Position numbers and translations under genes: made by a program
Shown: positions 11,438-23,312 of the stretch, piece after piece
How the letters are laid out: each line of letters opens with the position of its first letter
Position numbering within the stretch: the first letter of the stretch is position 1
DNA from: Eupeodes corollae
Lineage: Eukaryota > Arthropoda > Insecta > Diptera > Syrphidae
Direction: 5' to 3'
NCBI RefSeq assembly: GCF_945859685.1
Contig: NC_079147.1
Coordinates: forward strand, 64,820,946 to 64,884,945
DNA: 64,000 nt
Notes under the pieces: model-generated
What the model saw: the letters and a program-made list of their open reading frames with translations, nothing else
What the model was told of the DNA's origin: nothing
The model's database searches: none

Positions 11438-12207
11438 GAGGCTGGGATGCGACCCACACTGATAGCTTCCAATCCAGTCTGTCGACTTGTCTTGCTTAAA
11501 ATTTTGTAGGTTTCCTTTGTTAAAAAAGTTTTCAATTGAATTATTCTTAAAATTACAAACAGGATTTTGCATATGATTAAATGATTTGATTTCGAAATCT
11601 ATTTTTGTTAACTAGATTTTTAGTCGTTAACCAATTTTAGTAGCATTTGCGTACTATTTTTTGTAGAGTTTTTTCGTGAAAAATTTGACTCTTGGATATA
11701 TTTTTTGTGAGATAAAATAAGTTTCAAGCCAATATTTTTAATTTTTGAAACAATATTTGAATCGAAAATGAATGTTTATAAACTTTTAGTAATGCTTTTT
11801 TAGGTTTTTATTTTTGTAAAAAAAATGTCAACTCAATTTTTCTCAAAATTGCACTGAATGTTAAAACAAATATTTTTTAAATGATAAAATTAGTTCAAAG
11901 CCAATTTCTGGAAGTGAAAGTTTTGAAAAGATATTTAAGTCGAAAATCAATTTATATGAACTTTTGTTAATTTTGTATAGGTTTTTATTTTTCTGTAAAA
12001 ACACTGTCAATTCGATGTTTCTCAAAATTTTGCAGAATGTTGACAACAATATTTTTAAAAGATAAAAAAAATCTATCAATTTTTACGAGCTTTTTTAAAA
12101 ACAGTTAATTGGATTTTTTTTTTAAATGTACTTGTTTGGTATCACGTTAAAATATATTATATAAATTTTAATTCAAGTATCTAGCGTTTTTGGTTCCTGA
12201 GATATTC
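11438..12207 (+). mobile_element. Foldback-type element FB-2, left arm
   Basis: It begins with the terminal repeat GAGGCTGGGATGCGACCCAC and continues with arm units (for example 'gtcaattcgatgtttctcaa' near 12007) as in FB-1 and FB-3. It also carries 'cttgtttggtatcacgtta' near 12130, the inner marker shared with 1038 and 30448. The arm stops at the 5' edge of RTE-A copy A2 at about 12208. The plausible partner is the right arm at 19285-20210. Confidence 0.75.
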
Positions 12208-14291
12208 CCGATTTCCACTAAGGCACCTCTCCGTATCCATACGGCAGCGGATGAATACTCAAGATGGAATCAACGGTGGCGTCTACAGTTCCTGTAAGGT
12301 TGCACTACTTAGTGTACACCTTATAGGGCTTCTTCGACATATTCGGAGGACAACGAACTTCGGATCTGCACGTGGAATGTTAGCTCGCTTAACAGACCAC
12401 GTGCAGCCGAACAATTAGCGGAAGCCCTAAACTGCTGCAAGGCAGAAATTACAGCCATCCAAGAAGTGCGATGGGATGGACCGGGCAAATGCAAAATAAA
12501 AGACTGCTAATAAAGACAGCGTCTATTTGGGTGTGGATTTATTGTTGGAACTAGACTCAAACAAAAAAGTCTAATGCGCGCATGCCCCAACAGAGAAGAA
12601 AGATGAAGACACCAAAGACATATTCTTCGAGTTCTTGGACAAGATATATGAGCAGTGCCCTGGCTATGACATTAAAATTGTCTTAGGAGATTTTAATGCC
12701 AAGCTAGGAAGAGAAGACATCTTTGGTGGCATAATCGGGAGGTACAGCCTGCACGACACTACTTCTGACAACGGATTCAGGCTGGTCAATTTCGCTGCGG
12801 GGCGAGACGTTCTGGTAGCTAGTACGCTGTTCACACATCTCAATATCCACAAGGGGACATGGAAATCTCTTGAGCAATCAACTGTCAACCAGATTGACCA
12901 CAATGCGATCGACGCGCGACACTTCTCCAGTATACAGGATATCCGAACATTCCGAGGGGCCAACATTGACTAGGACCACTACCTCGTTGTAGCCAAGGTA
13001 CGGCTTCGGATATGCCGATCCAAGCAAACAAAAAGTACTGTTAGAAGTTTAGACGTTAGAAGGCTACAATTGCAAAAACTGCCATGTCTTTTTCCGATCG
13101 AGTCTCTCATAACCTCTTAAGGAGTCCTATGCTGCCTGCATTAACCATTGAAAACCAGTGGCAACATTGCTTTGCAGCCATCAGAGATGCCACGACAGAA
13201 GTGTTAATTTTCACACGGCCACCACAGCGAAATCCCTGGTTTGACGACGAATGCCGGCAAGCGCACGCAGCGACCAGAGCTGCTCGCGAGCTCTACGAGC
13301 AGAAGAGGAGAGAGGAACACCGGCTTCTTAGATGGAAAAAAAGAGAGCATGAGAAGCCCGCAATCGAGGAGATAGAGGGATGTCACAGCAGGAATGAGGT
13401 TCGTAAATTCGACCAAATATTCACACTACTGCAGATCTTGGAAAAAACCCAGGAACTTCGAATCGATACCCACCACCTTTTTATCGATTTTAAATCCTCG
13501 AATAAAATAGGGAAGTGCTCTACAGAGCAATGTCTAGAATTGGCATCCCTGTCAAACTTATCCGTTTGTGCAGAATGACGATGGAGAATGAACGCTGCTC
13601 TATCAAGGTTGTAAAAGATCTTACCGATGCATTTGATGTCAAAAAAGGTTTTAGACAAGGCGATGCACTGTCATGCGACTTCTTCAACATCGTTCTGGAA
13701 AGAATTGTGCAAAACTCAACCGTCAACACTATAGGCACAATCTTCCAAAGGTCCATCCAACTACTCAGATGCGCAAATGATATTACCATAATTGGAAATT
13801 CAAAGGGTGATGTCAGTGGAGCGTTTTTGAGCATTGCGTCGGAATCGAAAAAGATGGGTTCAGTTGTCAATGAGCAAGACCAAGTATATACTGTCATCAA
13901 AAAATTACACTGAACAACGACGTCTTGGGCAAAACGTGACCATGCACAGCTATAACTTTGAGGTAGTTAAGGGACTTGGTCTACCTAGACACCGCTATTA
14001 ACACAGAAAACGACACCAGCGCTGAAATCCAACTAAGAATAACTCTTGCAAATCGCTGTTTCTTTGGACTTAGAAGGCAATTGAGAAGTAAAGTCCCTCC
14101 CGAGCATCTAAAATTACCATCTATAAGACACTCATCATCCCGGTTCTTATTTATGGTTCTCATATTCTTCGGGTAATTTTTGGTCCCGTACGCATAGATG
14201 GAGGCTAGCTAGGGACCGAGCTTGCTGGAGATGTATGTTGGTTTATGCCCAGGTCCGCTCCGGACATTAGCGCTACCTTAAGTGAGTAAGT
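12208..14291 (+). pseudogene. RTE-A LINE, copy A2 (endonuclease and reverse transcriptase, broken)
   Basis: It lacks only the first part of the 5' region and aligns in order with the reference copy. The 5' region and CTWNV-type endonuclease start lie near 12360, with IQEVRWDG near 12460. An endonuclease piece at 12635-12973 has the catalytic-type motif GDFNAKLGR. The linker at 13084-13400 has FTRPPQRNPWFDDECRQAH. Reverse transcriptase follows at 13400-13913 with FRQGDALSC and a mutated metal-binding motif (CANDITII where relatives have YADDIDII). The C-terminal region ends in gcgctaccttaagtgagtaa. Frames shift repeatedly and internal segments are missing, so it is inactive. RTE assignment rests on the protein order and short-repeat 3' tail. 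Confidence 0.9.
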
Positions 14292-17042
14292 AAGAGTTCG
14301 TATATTGCCTTAACAATATTTGATTATCAAAAGCGCAATTTTTTTTTCGTGGGTTCTCAAAAAAATATTGTTTTTTTTTTTGGAAATTCCTGTGAAGTAA
14401 GTACCTTCTTCCTACCAATAAAATTCCTCCATTATCATCATAAACATGTCATTATCTATCTATCTGCATTAAGCTGAGCACGCTAATGAACTATTCGTTA
14501 TTCGTTCTAGACACCTACCGAACTACACAACCAATAGGCGATTGCTTTACAAATTAAACAAACATGTTCTGCCTCTTCATCTTCAGATAATTTGTTTTTC
14601 ATACTGGTTCTTCTAATATTAAATTAAAATAAAGCTATCTAAAGGAAAAAGCTTTTAAAGAACTAGTATGCTAACAAGTATTTTTCATTTCCGGGATGAG
14701 TTGTCTTAGGATGAGTTGTGTCTTGGGATGAAACTAGCTTACCGACAAAAAATGGTGTGTATTCGATAAGTTCATTCAAATACACAAACCATTTCCCTTA
14801 ACATAATATTTTCCGAGTATTTCATATTTTTATTATAATAAAAAATTAAGCTTTTTCAACAAATTATAAATAAGTATTAAATTAAATGAATTTTGCATAA
14901 TCTACGGAAAATTATCTTTGTTTTGACACCTTATTTGTTAAAATTAGTTCCGTATGAGAGCCGAAAAAGGGAGACATGCTAACGAAATACTATATAAGAT
15001 GACCAGACTTAATTTCTATTCAATCACTCAACAACTGCATAACAAAAATATTTTAAAGAAAAAATGGAGAATTGGGAAATACATATGAAAAAATGGATTT
15101 AAATAAAACCGGTCCAACGCTTTTCAAACAAAAAAATAAAGAAATGGAGGTTTTTTTTACAAATCAAATGGCATTTATATCTCTGAAGACAAACCTATTT
15201 TACATATTTTAAATAACAAAATAAAGCTTGGTTGCAATACAAAACTTTAAAAACAATTTTTTTAAATGAGACAGCAGAAATGTGTTTCTTTTCAACATGT
15301 CCTGGCAAAATCTACATTTTCAGGTCAAATTGGTACACAATTGGTCAGATAAAAAGTCCTCACTCCATCAGTTCATCTGCAATCGCATTATAGTGTCTCT
15401 GCAAAGACATTCACATGGACAAAGGTTTTTTTGTTTTTGTGTCCTAGTCGTCCTTTATTCCCGAATGCAAGCATTCAACTATACGAAGTTATTATACACA
15501 ATCGAGTGGGTCTATAACACGCACCAAACCCCGATAAAGCAGGTCTAATTAATTAATTTTTGGATTGAAGGAGGCCATTGCAATTAAGCGGCTTTTAATG
15601 GTACTATACTCGTCCTAGTAGAGGATGGTGGTGCTCTGACGATGAGGACAATGACGACGCACCATGTCGGTCGATGATTGTGATACGCCACAAACTATAC
15701 GTAACGCATATGGCAAGCGGTAGATAATGCAGTGATTCCTAGAATTAATAAAAATACAGACAACAATCCCAGCTTATCGAGATGTAAATTATTAATTTAA
15801 TGGAAAATAAGTGTTTTTTTGTTGTTGTTGTTCACCCCCATGATCATCATCATCATAATCATCAGAGAGCTCATCTGAAATTGGTTAAGGGCAGAAGGAT
15901 ATAGTTGGCATTTATATTGGTAATACAAATCCTCTTTCGCCAATTGAACATTTTGTGCGAATTTGCTTCCTGCAACATTATAACCCATTATGGACTTATA
16001 CGCGTTCAGAAGGAATGAAAATTGCTTTAATTTTTGGTCTGATATCACAGATTATCAGATGTAATTTTTTTTGTCTATGTTTGTTTTATAACGCACCTTA
16101 AAATTGTTGTGCGTAAAATAATTATCAGGTAAACGTGTGTAAATATTTCGACTTACAAATTAAAACGACCATATGTTGATCGAAGTAGGCGCATTAATTT
16201 GAATATTTTCCGAAGGGTATTGGCATTTTTCAACTATACATTTAGCCAATGCATTAATTACATTTAATTCATATCAATTAAAATATTGCTCTAGTGTATA
16301 ATGGCAGCCACTTGAAGTTACCTTCGAGGTGTTTACATCGTTTTTTTATTATTATTAATATTTCATGAAATAAAATGAAGGTGTTAAGGAAAACACCATA
16401 ACTTATTTAGGGTTTCTTTGTATAGCCTTTTTATATTGTCTCACTGAGAACAATCGTCATGTCAACAAAAAGGACATGTGAAAAAATCACGTACAAAAGC
16501 GAAAACAGACTTATGCAATTTTCTGCAACGAGCAGATTGACATTTGTTCAGACAGTAATTGACATTTGTAAAGACGTGAAAATTAAACAACAATATTCCA
16601 TGATTGACATATTCTATCACATTCGAAAGTTTGATGTTACGGCAAAATAAATTGATTTTTTTATGCAAGAGTGAAATTCAATTTATTAACAAACTTTTTT
16701 TTCGTTATTCAAGTTGAGGATATTGACATTTTTCATTTGAAATATGTGCCAATTTGAACGTTTTGTGACAATCATGATGCCTGACCAAAAGCATAAATGT
16801 GCATTGAAATGAAATATTTTTTTCATTTGAGAAATTTTCGAATTTCGAGCTAACGCAGTATTTTTTTTTTAGGAAATCGTAGTACATTTTTCGAGATCCA
16901 GATTTATTTTTGGAAGATAACCCAACAATTTATGAAATTGTGGCAAATAAAAATGGACATAGAACCAGAAAGTCACAACACAAATTAGTAGAGAGCTTCA
17001 TTTATACATACACTTCGTATCACATGGATAGGGACGAGCTTT
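14292..17042. other. Unassigned AT-rich stretch, possibly host single-copy DNA
   Basis: No mobile element or gene was identified. A short CAT-type simple repeat (antisense ATG run) lies at about 15838-15865. The open frames at 16459-16668 overlap on both strands with no recognisable motif. The 17-bp word TTTATTTGCCGACATTT at 17043-17059 is the left target duplication of the next LINE. Confidence 0.5.
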
Positions 17043-17059
17043 TTTATTTGCCGACATTT
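17043..17059 (+). repeat. Target-site duplication of RTE-A copy A3, left
   Basis: TTTATTTGCCGACATTT is repeated exactly at 19232-19248, on either side of the LINE copy. Confidence 0.85.
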
Positions 17060-19231
17060 TCCACACCTCAACATCCACAAAGGAACTTGGACTTCTCCAG
17101 ATCAATCTACCGTCAACCAGACACGCTTTCAGCATCATGGATGTCCGAACTTCCGAGGAGCTAACATCGACTCGGACCACTACCTCGTTGTAGCCAAGGT
17201 AGCACTTCTGATTTCCAGACCCAAGGCAAAACAAGGAGGTGCTGGGAGAAGGTACAACGTCGAACGGCTACAATCATCAGCGATCGCCAAATCCTTTTCC
17301 GACCGAGTTACTCGTACAAGTAACCTCTCTCGAAGTTCTAAGCCACCAACACAATGTATCGAAAACCAGTGGCAACATTGCCGCCTCTGATGTGCTGGGT
17401 TTCAAGCAGCCACCAACAAGGAACCCCTGGTTTGATGAGGAATGGTCGGCAGGCAAATGCAGCTAAACAAAAGGCACGCAAAGCGGCGCTTCATAAAAGG
17501 ACGAGAGCTGCTCATGAGCTTTATGAGCAGAAGAGACGAGAGGAACACCGACTTCTTAGAAGGAAAAAGAGAGGGCATGAGAAGCGTGCGGTTGAAGATG
17601 TTGAGAGGTTTAAAAGCAGGAATGAAGTTCGAAAGTTTTATGAACAGGTGAAACGAAATTCACTGATACATAAACCTAGAACCGAAGGCTGCAAAGACGA
17701 AAGTGAAAACATCATAGTGGAACCGCAGTCAATGCTGAGGATATGGAAGGACCACTTCTGCAGACTGTATAACGGCGACGACGAACTGAATTCCGCTGTC
17801 AGGCAGGATGATCCATTCAACATAAACGACGTAAGCCAACAATCCCCTCCTCCCGACTTAGACGAAGTAAAGATTGCCATATCTAAGCTGAAGTCTAATA
17901 AAGCCGCTGGAGCGGATGGCTTGAATGCCGAGCTCTTTAAAGCAGCTGGAGATAAGTTGGTTAGGAGCATGCACCAACTTATGTGTAAGATATGGTCGGA
18001 AAAAAGCATGCCCGATGAATGGAACATAAGTATTATTTGCCCGATCCTGAAAAAAGGAGACCCTCTAAACGGCACCAACTATAGAGGAATCAAATCGACA
18101 CCCACCATCTTTTCATCGATTTCAAGGCCGCATACGACAGCATCTACAGGGACGAGCTGTACAGAGCCATGTCTAGTTTTGGCATCCCTGCCCAACTCAT
18201 CCCTTTGTGCAGGATGACCATGGAGAATTCACGCTGCTCCATAAAGGTTGGAAACAACTTTACAGAACCTTTCGATGTCAAAAAAGGTTTTAGACAAGGT
18301 GATGCGCCGTCATGTGTTTTTTTTTAACATCGTGCTTAAAAGAATAGTGCAGAGCTCACACGTCAACACTAGAGGCACTATCTCTCAAAAGTCTGTCCAA
18401 TGTTGATGCATATGTTGATGACATTGACATAATCGGAACAACTTAGCGTGATGTCAATGGGGCTTTTGTGAGTATTGAGGTAGCGGCGGCAGAAATAAGT
18501 TTAACGGTTAATGAGGGAAAAACAAAGTACATGCAGTCGTGAAGAAAAGACATACAATACCGACGTCTTGGTCAAAACGTCACCATCGACAGACGTAACT
18601 TTGAGGTAGTCAAGGACTTCGTCTACCTAGGCTCCGCTGTAAACGCTGAAAACAACACCAGTGCTGAAATCAAACGCAGAATAACTCTTGCTAACCGCTG
18701 TTTCTTTGGACTAAGAAAGCAATTGAGTGGTAAAGTCCTCTCTTGAGGGACCAAAGTGTTGCTATATAAGACCCTTATCATGCCCGTCCTGCTATACGGG
18801 ACAGAAGCATGGACTTTGACAAAAGCGGATGAAAGCACCTTGGGTCGCTTCGAGAGAAAAGTTTTTCGTGTGATCTACGGTCCCGTATGCATCGAAGGGG
18901 AGTGGAGGAGAAGATGGAACGCCAAACTCTACGGGCTGTACAGCGACGTAGACTTAGCCAGAAGGGTAAAAGTAAATTGACTAAGATGGCTGGGTCACGT
19001 AGAGAGCATGGAAACTGATGCTCCGACCCGGAAAGTCTTCAAATCCACACCCACAGGGCAGCGCAGTAGAGGAAGACCGCGGATCAGGTGGCGCGCACAA
19101 GTGGATGGTGACCTCACCCAACTTGGAGCGCGAAACTGGAGACATCTAGCTAGGGACCGAGCAAGATGGTGAAGTTTGTTGGGTAAGGCCCTAGTTCACA
19201 CAGGACTGTAGCTCCACCTTAAGTTAAATAA
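17060..19231 (+). pseudogene. RTE-A LINE, copy A3 (5'-truncated, bounded by 17-bp duplication)
   Basis: The copy starts inside the endonuclease gene (tccacacctcaacatccaca, matching 12832 in copy A2), so it is 5' truncated. It carries the SDHYLVVAKV-type endonuclease end near 17175. A linker and reverse transcriptase frame at 17354-18217 has NKAAGADGLNAELFKAAG, then CPILKKGDPLNGTNYRGI. Later pieces have FRQGD near 18290, YVDDIDIIG near 18415 and the C-terminal TEAWTLTKADESTLGRFERK block at 18756-18980. A jump after NYRGI shows an internal deletion, and stops and frameshifts occur throughout. The 3' end is ggactgtagctccaccttaa. The 17-bp duplication on both sides marks this as one clean target-primed insertion. 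Confidence 0.92.
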
Positions 19232-19248
19232 TTTATTTGCCGACATTT
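19232..19248 (+). repeat. Target-site duplication of RTE-A copy A3, right
   Basis: Exact copy of the 17 bases at 17043-17059. Confidence 0.85.
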
Positions 19249-19284
19249 CTTAAACACTTAGATTTTTTTAAGATAACCCAAATG

Positions 19285-20210
19285 TGGAATGAATGAGGTA
19301 TAAGTTTCAACGTCCCTAGAGTCGAAATAAAAGATTTTTAGCAAGATCGTCCATAGTTCAAGAACCAGAAGAGATATCGACTTAAAAATACATTTTCTTA
19401 AACGAACCAATGACGTAAGAGACTTGAATTAAATTGTACATTATATATTGCAACTTGATGCCAAATAAGTATATTTTTGGAAAAAAATCAAATTAATGTT
19501 TTTTTATAAATCAAAAAACTGAATAAAATGAATAAAAAATAAAAAATAAAAAAATAAAATAAATAAAAAATTATCTCTAAAACAATTTTGTGCAAGAAAA
19601 AATAACGTTTTTGATATCAGGTAAAATTTTGAGAAAAATCGAATTGACAGTTTTTTTACGTGGCATGGTTTCTAAGTGCGCTGGACTGTCATGCCAGAGG
19701 TCTTGGGTTCGATCCCCGCCCATGCCATCTAAAGTTTTTCATGGGTACTGCCTCTTGCGAGGAATTGACAAATTCTCCAAGACTAATTCTTGGCATGAAA
19801 ATGTGTTTTCTAAAATTGGCCGTTTGGATTCGGCCTAAAATTGTAGGTCCCCTTCATCCCTGACAACAGTACTCGCACACAGGAATGGTTAAGAGTTGTA
19901 AGTCACTAGGACCTTGTTCAAAACGGAGTGTTGCGCCACCCAATTTATTTATTTTACAAAAATAAAAACCTAAACAAAAATATTAATAAAAGTTGACAAA
20001 AATTTATTTTTAACTCAAATATATTTTCGAAACTTTGAGATATTGGTTTTAAACTACTTTTATCTTTTAAAAAATTTTGTTGTCAACATTCAGTAAAATT
20101 TTGAGAAAAATATAATTGACAATTTTTGACAAATAGCTTTTCAAGAATTAAAAATATTGTCTTCAAACTTTTTTTCTTTCACAGAAAATATTGTTTTCGA
20201 TATTCAGTAG
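19285..20210 (-). mobile_element. Foldback-type element FB-2, right arm (end missing)
   Basis: It carries 'gatcgtccatagttcaagaa' near 19350, the inverse of the inner marker at 1247, then the 'ttgatgccaaataagtatat' marker and arm units around 'ttttgagaaaaatcgaattg' at about 19629 and 20099. A SINE (19657-19953) sits inside one unit. The arm is cut at 20210 by the poly(T) of the next LINE, so its terminal repeat is missing. Confidence 0.7.
19657..19953 (+). mobile_element. tRNA-derived SINE, copy S3
   Basis: It runs from a head 'acgtggcatggtttctaagt', through B box GGGTTCGATCCC, to the block 'gagtgttgcgccaccc' and an ATTTATTTATTTTA tail. It sits inside an FB arm unit: 'attgacagttttttt' precedes it and 'ttacaaaaataaaaacct' follows, words that are adjacent in uninterrupted arms. 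It therefore inserted after the FB element. Confidence 0.9.
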
Positions 20211-21953
20211 TTTTTTTTTTTTGCCGCTCAGATGTTAGGCATGTATGTCGTGGGATGTTAAGCTTGTTTGATCTATTTGAAGTAGGAAATTGTAATCTGT
20301 AATAAAGGTTATGTGGTTGATGCGTCTGTTTAATACTGAAGAAAAAAAGAAGTGTTCGATATTGTAGAAAATACTTAAACTGCATAGAGAAGAAGCAAAC
20401 TCGGAGATATGGTCATATCTATTAAGACCGCAGATGTATCTTGCTGTGTTGTTGAAGGCAACCGTACGCTTTCGTCTACTCTCAGCATCACAGTTACAAT
20501 AGATTTCACAACCATATGTTAGGAGTGGAATAATCAAAGTCTAACATTTTTCGAGTTTAAATGGGAGTTAAGTATTGGGAATCTTGAAGAACCCTAAGAG
20601 CACCGTACACTTTACCAACAGTTGAATTTATGTGGTTTTCCCAAGTTAAAGATCTGTTGAAAATGACACCAAGATTTTTAGCTTTTTCCACATAGTCAAT
20701 AACTATATCATTGAGCATTAAGCGAGGGAAATAAGAAAGATCAAGAGACTTTTAGAGATAACTAAACATTTAGATTTCGACGGATTTAAGAACAGGCAAT
20801 TTTTTTGGGACCAAATATGGATACTTAAAAGGTCCTGATTTATGTTATGAACGCAATTTTCAATAAGACCGAGTGGACTACTCAAGTAAAGTTGCACGTC
20901 ATCAGCATACATTTGTCTAAGCGAAAATTTCAATATCGATTTCAACTCATTTATATAAAGCGAGAAGAAATCGGGCCCAATATCAATCCTTGAGGAACAC
21001 CTTTCAAGACCGGCAAACAAGAAGACAACCTTTTGGAGAGACTTACAGCCTGTTTTCTATCACTTAGATAAGAATGAAGCAAATTAGCAGCAGAAGTTGA
21101 AAAATTAAATTGATGAATAAGCTTACGTATGAGAATCGAGTGTTCGATTGTGTCAAAAGCTTTTGAAAAATCCAAAAGAACCAAAAAACTTACATTACCT
21201 TCACCTTAGAAAGAAATGGAATTATAGAGATTGGACGAAAATCCTTGCCATTAGATGATTTTTGTACGGGGACTATCTTTGCTTGCTTCCAAATCGTTGG
21301 AAAAATACCGGTTGTTAGTAATGTATTAAACAAATGTGCAATATAAGTCAAAAGAAGTGGTAGTAAAGCTCTATTAAAAACAGGGTGTATACCATCAATT
21401 CCAACTGTATTGGATTTAATTAGCATAAAGCTTTCAACCACTTCAGTACTATCAATCCTAGAGAACTCAAAAGCAGATTGTTAGGCTAAAGAATAACCTT
21501 CGTTAAATGTTTCATACAGATCCAGTGAAGATGTAGAGGGCAACGTTAAAAATTGTTTATTCAACTCATTGATGTCAATGTCATGACACTTAGAACTTTT
21601 TTGCTTACCAATACCGATATCACGTAGATTGTTCCATAGTTTTCCACCATTAATGGATAAATTAAGACGATTTTTGAAAACTTTTGATTTTTCAGTGCGT
21701 ATCTTACAAACGACTTGGTTTCGAAGTAACCGGTATGATCTGTAAAGATCTTCTAACCTATATCTTTTCCAACGAAGGTATGCTTGATTTCTACGGTACA
21801 TGAGAGAGGAAATTTCTGGAGTAAACCATGGTTGAGACCGATGTGTTAAAAATGATTGTTTAAGGGGAACATACGTGTTAAATAGATACTCAATGCAAGT
21901 TTGAAAAAATTCTACTTGATCGTTGGGAGAAGGCATAAAGTAAAGTAAAGATT
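20211..21953 (-). pseudogene. Non-LTR retrotransposon LINE-D (jockey-superfamily-like), poly(A)-tailed
   Basis: On the minus strand, an endonuclease-to-RT linker (21936-21481) reads PWFTPEISSLMYRRNQAY. RT follows with NTVGIDGIHPVFNRALLP, FRPISIIPFLSK, then LVLLDFSKAFDTIEHSIL, GVPQGLILGP, the catalytic YADDVQLYL, and a C-terminal IIPLLTYGCEIY block. Between PFLSK and LDFSKAFD about 60 residues expected for RT fingers (around 21190) are missing. The 3' end is poly(A), seen as a T run at 20211-20222. Several frame changes occur, but it is better preserved than its neighbours. The endonuclease itself is absent, so it is 5' truncated near 21953. Exact clade uncertain. Confidence 0.9.
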
Positions 21954-21959
21954 TTAATC

Positions 21960-22335
21960 AAACATGATATTACGATGGTAGAAAAGTCGAAAAAAGAGGG
22001 TCCCGCCATTCCGTCCGTCTGTTCTGTCCTACAGCCAAACCATTGCGTCGATTGAGTTCAATTTTTTAAGTTAAGGTTTTCAACAGATTCGCGTTAGGGG
22101 TTTTTTCCTTTTTTTCAAGATTAAAACTAGCAGCCCCCATACAATTTTTTTGGTAAAAAAAACGAAAATTCGAATTTTCTCAAAAATAAACCGATAGATT
22201 TTTGTTTAATTTTCTCTTAAATTTTATTTTTTAACTTGGCTTCTTTTAGTAAGAAAAACACTTTTTTTTGTTTTGCTCCGGAAAGGTACCGCTAACAGAA
22301 CCGTTATTTTGTTTTTAATTTTCTTAGCAACTTAT
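21960..22335 (+). repeat. Dispersed repeat J, copy 1
   Basis: It shares order and wording with 47385-47735: 'gtccgtctgttctgtcct', 'aattcgaattttctcaaaaa', 'aaccgatagattttt', 'ttggcttcttt' and 'agaaccgttattttg'. It is non-coding and of unknown class, perhaps the end of a DNA transposon or an LTR fragment. Confidence 0.6.
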
Positions 22336-23149
22336 TGTTTTATTAATATTAATCATTAATAGTTAAAACTCGATGAAATTTTGTTTAATTAATTTGAAAT
22401 TGAAAAATAAAATTGTAATTTGAACTGGTATTGGAATAAAAAAAAAAAGGTGTACTGATTTAATAAATTTTAGTGTGCGAAGGCTTGGTAAGCCCGACCA
22501 CGTGTGATTTTTAATTTTATTTGGACATGACAGAATAACTTTCTCAACGGCCTAATTTGTGACTGGTAGAGGCATTTCATGGGCTATTTCCGGTACTTTC
22601 GGCCATGCAAATAGCGAAGGAAGTATCTTCACGATACTTGGGCGGGTCGGCCAGACTTTCGTCAATAACATAAGACGAACGTTTGGGTTTCGGTGTGACG
22701 ATATTTAAGGGGATAAGAAAGAGGTGCCTTGGAAAGAATAAGTTTACATTTTCAGATTTTTTTTAAATTATTAGTTAGGGTTTAGGTTTCTTAAATTTTT
22801 TTTGATTATTTTTTTTTGGTGATGGTTTTTTTTGTTGATTTTTTTCGTAATTTAGTGATATTATTTTTTCCTTGATTTTTTTTTTAAACTTAATTCGAAG
22901 CACCGTTTCTAGTTATTCTTGGATATCGTCAAAGTGTTCAGGTTTGTGTCATTTCATCTTTAATTTACCCTAGGCACGAGTACAAAGAAATGTTAAGTCG
23001 AGCAGGAGGTGTACTGATGGGAAGTGGCAAGAACAACCCCACGTGACGAGCTAAGCCGTGCAACCATAAGCATGCTGTAGCGTCTTCTAGTACTCCAAAT
23101 CATTCCACCGGGGAGACTTGGCTCCTAACAATTACCTTAACAATATTTG
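22336..23149. other. Unassigned; possible solo-LTR-like block
   Basis: From about 22474 (TGTGCGAAGGCTTGG) to 23142 (GGCTCCTAACA) the sequence is less AT-rich and starts TG and ends CA, as LTRs do. No matching second copy or target duplication is visible, so this is only a suggestion. No coding region is supported. Confidence 0.2.
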
Positions 23150-23312
23150 GTGCAATTTTTGTTTGTCCGATTTGTCAAATTGTAAATTTTGACATTTCTC
23201 TTTATTATCTGTATAACAAAATTTATTTGAAGTCGATATCTCTATTGGTTCTTGAGCTATGGACGACGAAAACAACTTTTCAAACGAACGGACGTATGAA
23301 CGCACGAGTAGT
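23150..23312 (+). mobile_element. Foldback element inner fragment
   Basis: It contains 'ttatctgtataacaaaattt', 'tttgaagtcgatatctct' and 'cttgagctatggacgacg', the inner-arm markers of FB-1 and FB-3, without any terminal repeat. It is a detached remnant. Confidence 0.65.

Noticed and set aside
12664..12966. Minus-strand frame opposite the RTE-A endonuclease
   Set aside because: It is a shadow of the plus-strand endonuclease piece. Similar shadows occur opposite the other LINE copies.
16459..16668. Matching open frames on both strands
   Set aside because: No motif, no neighbouring exon signals and no family similarity that I can see.
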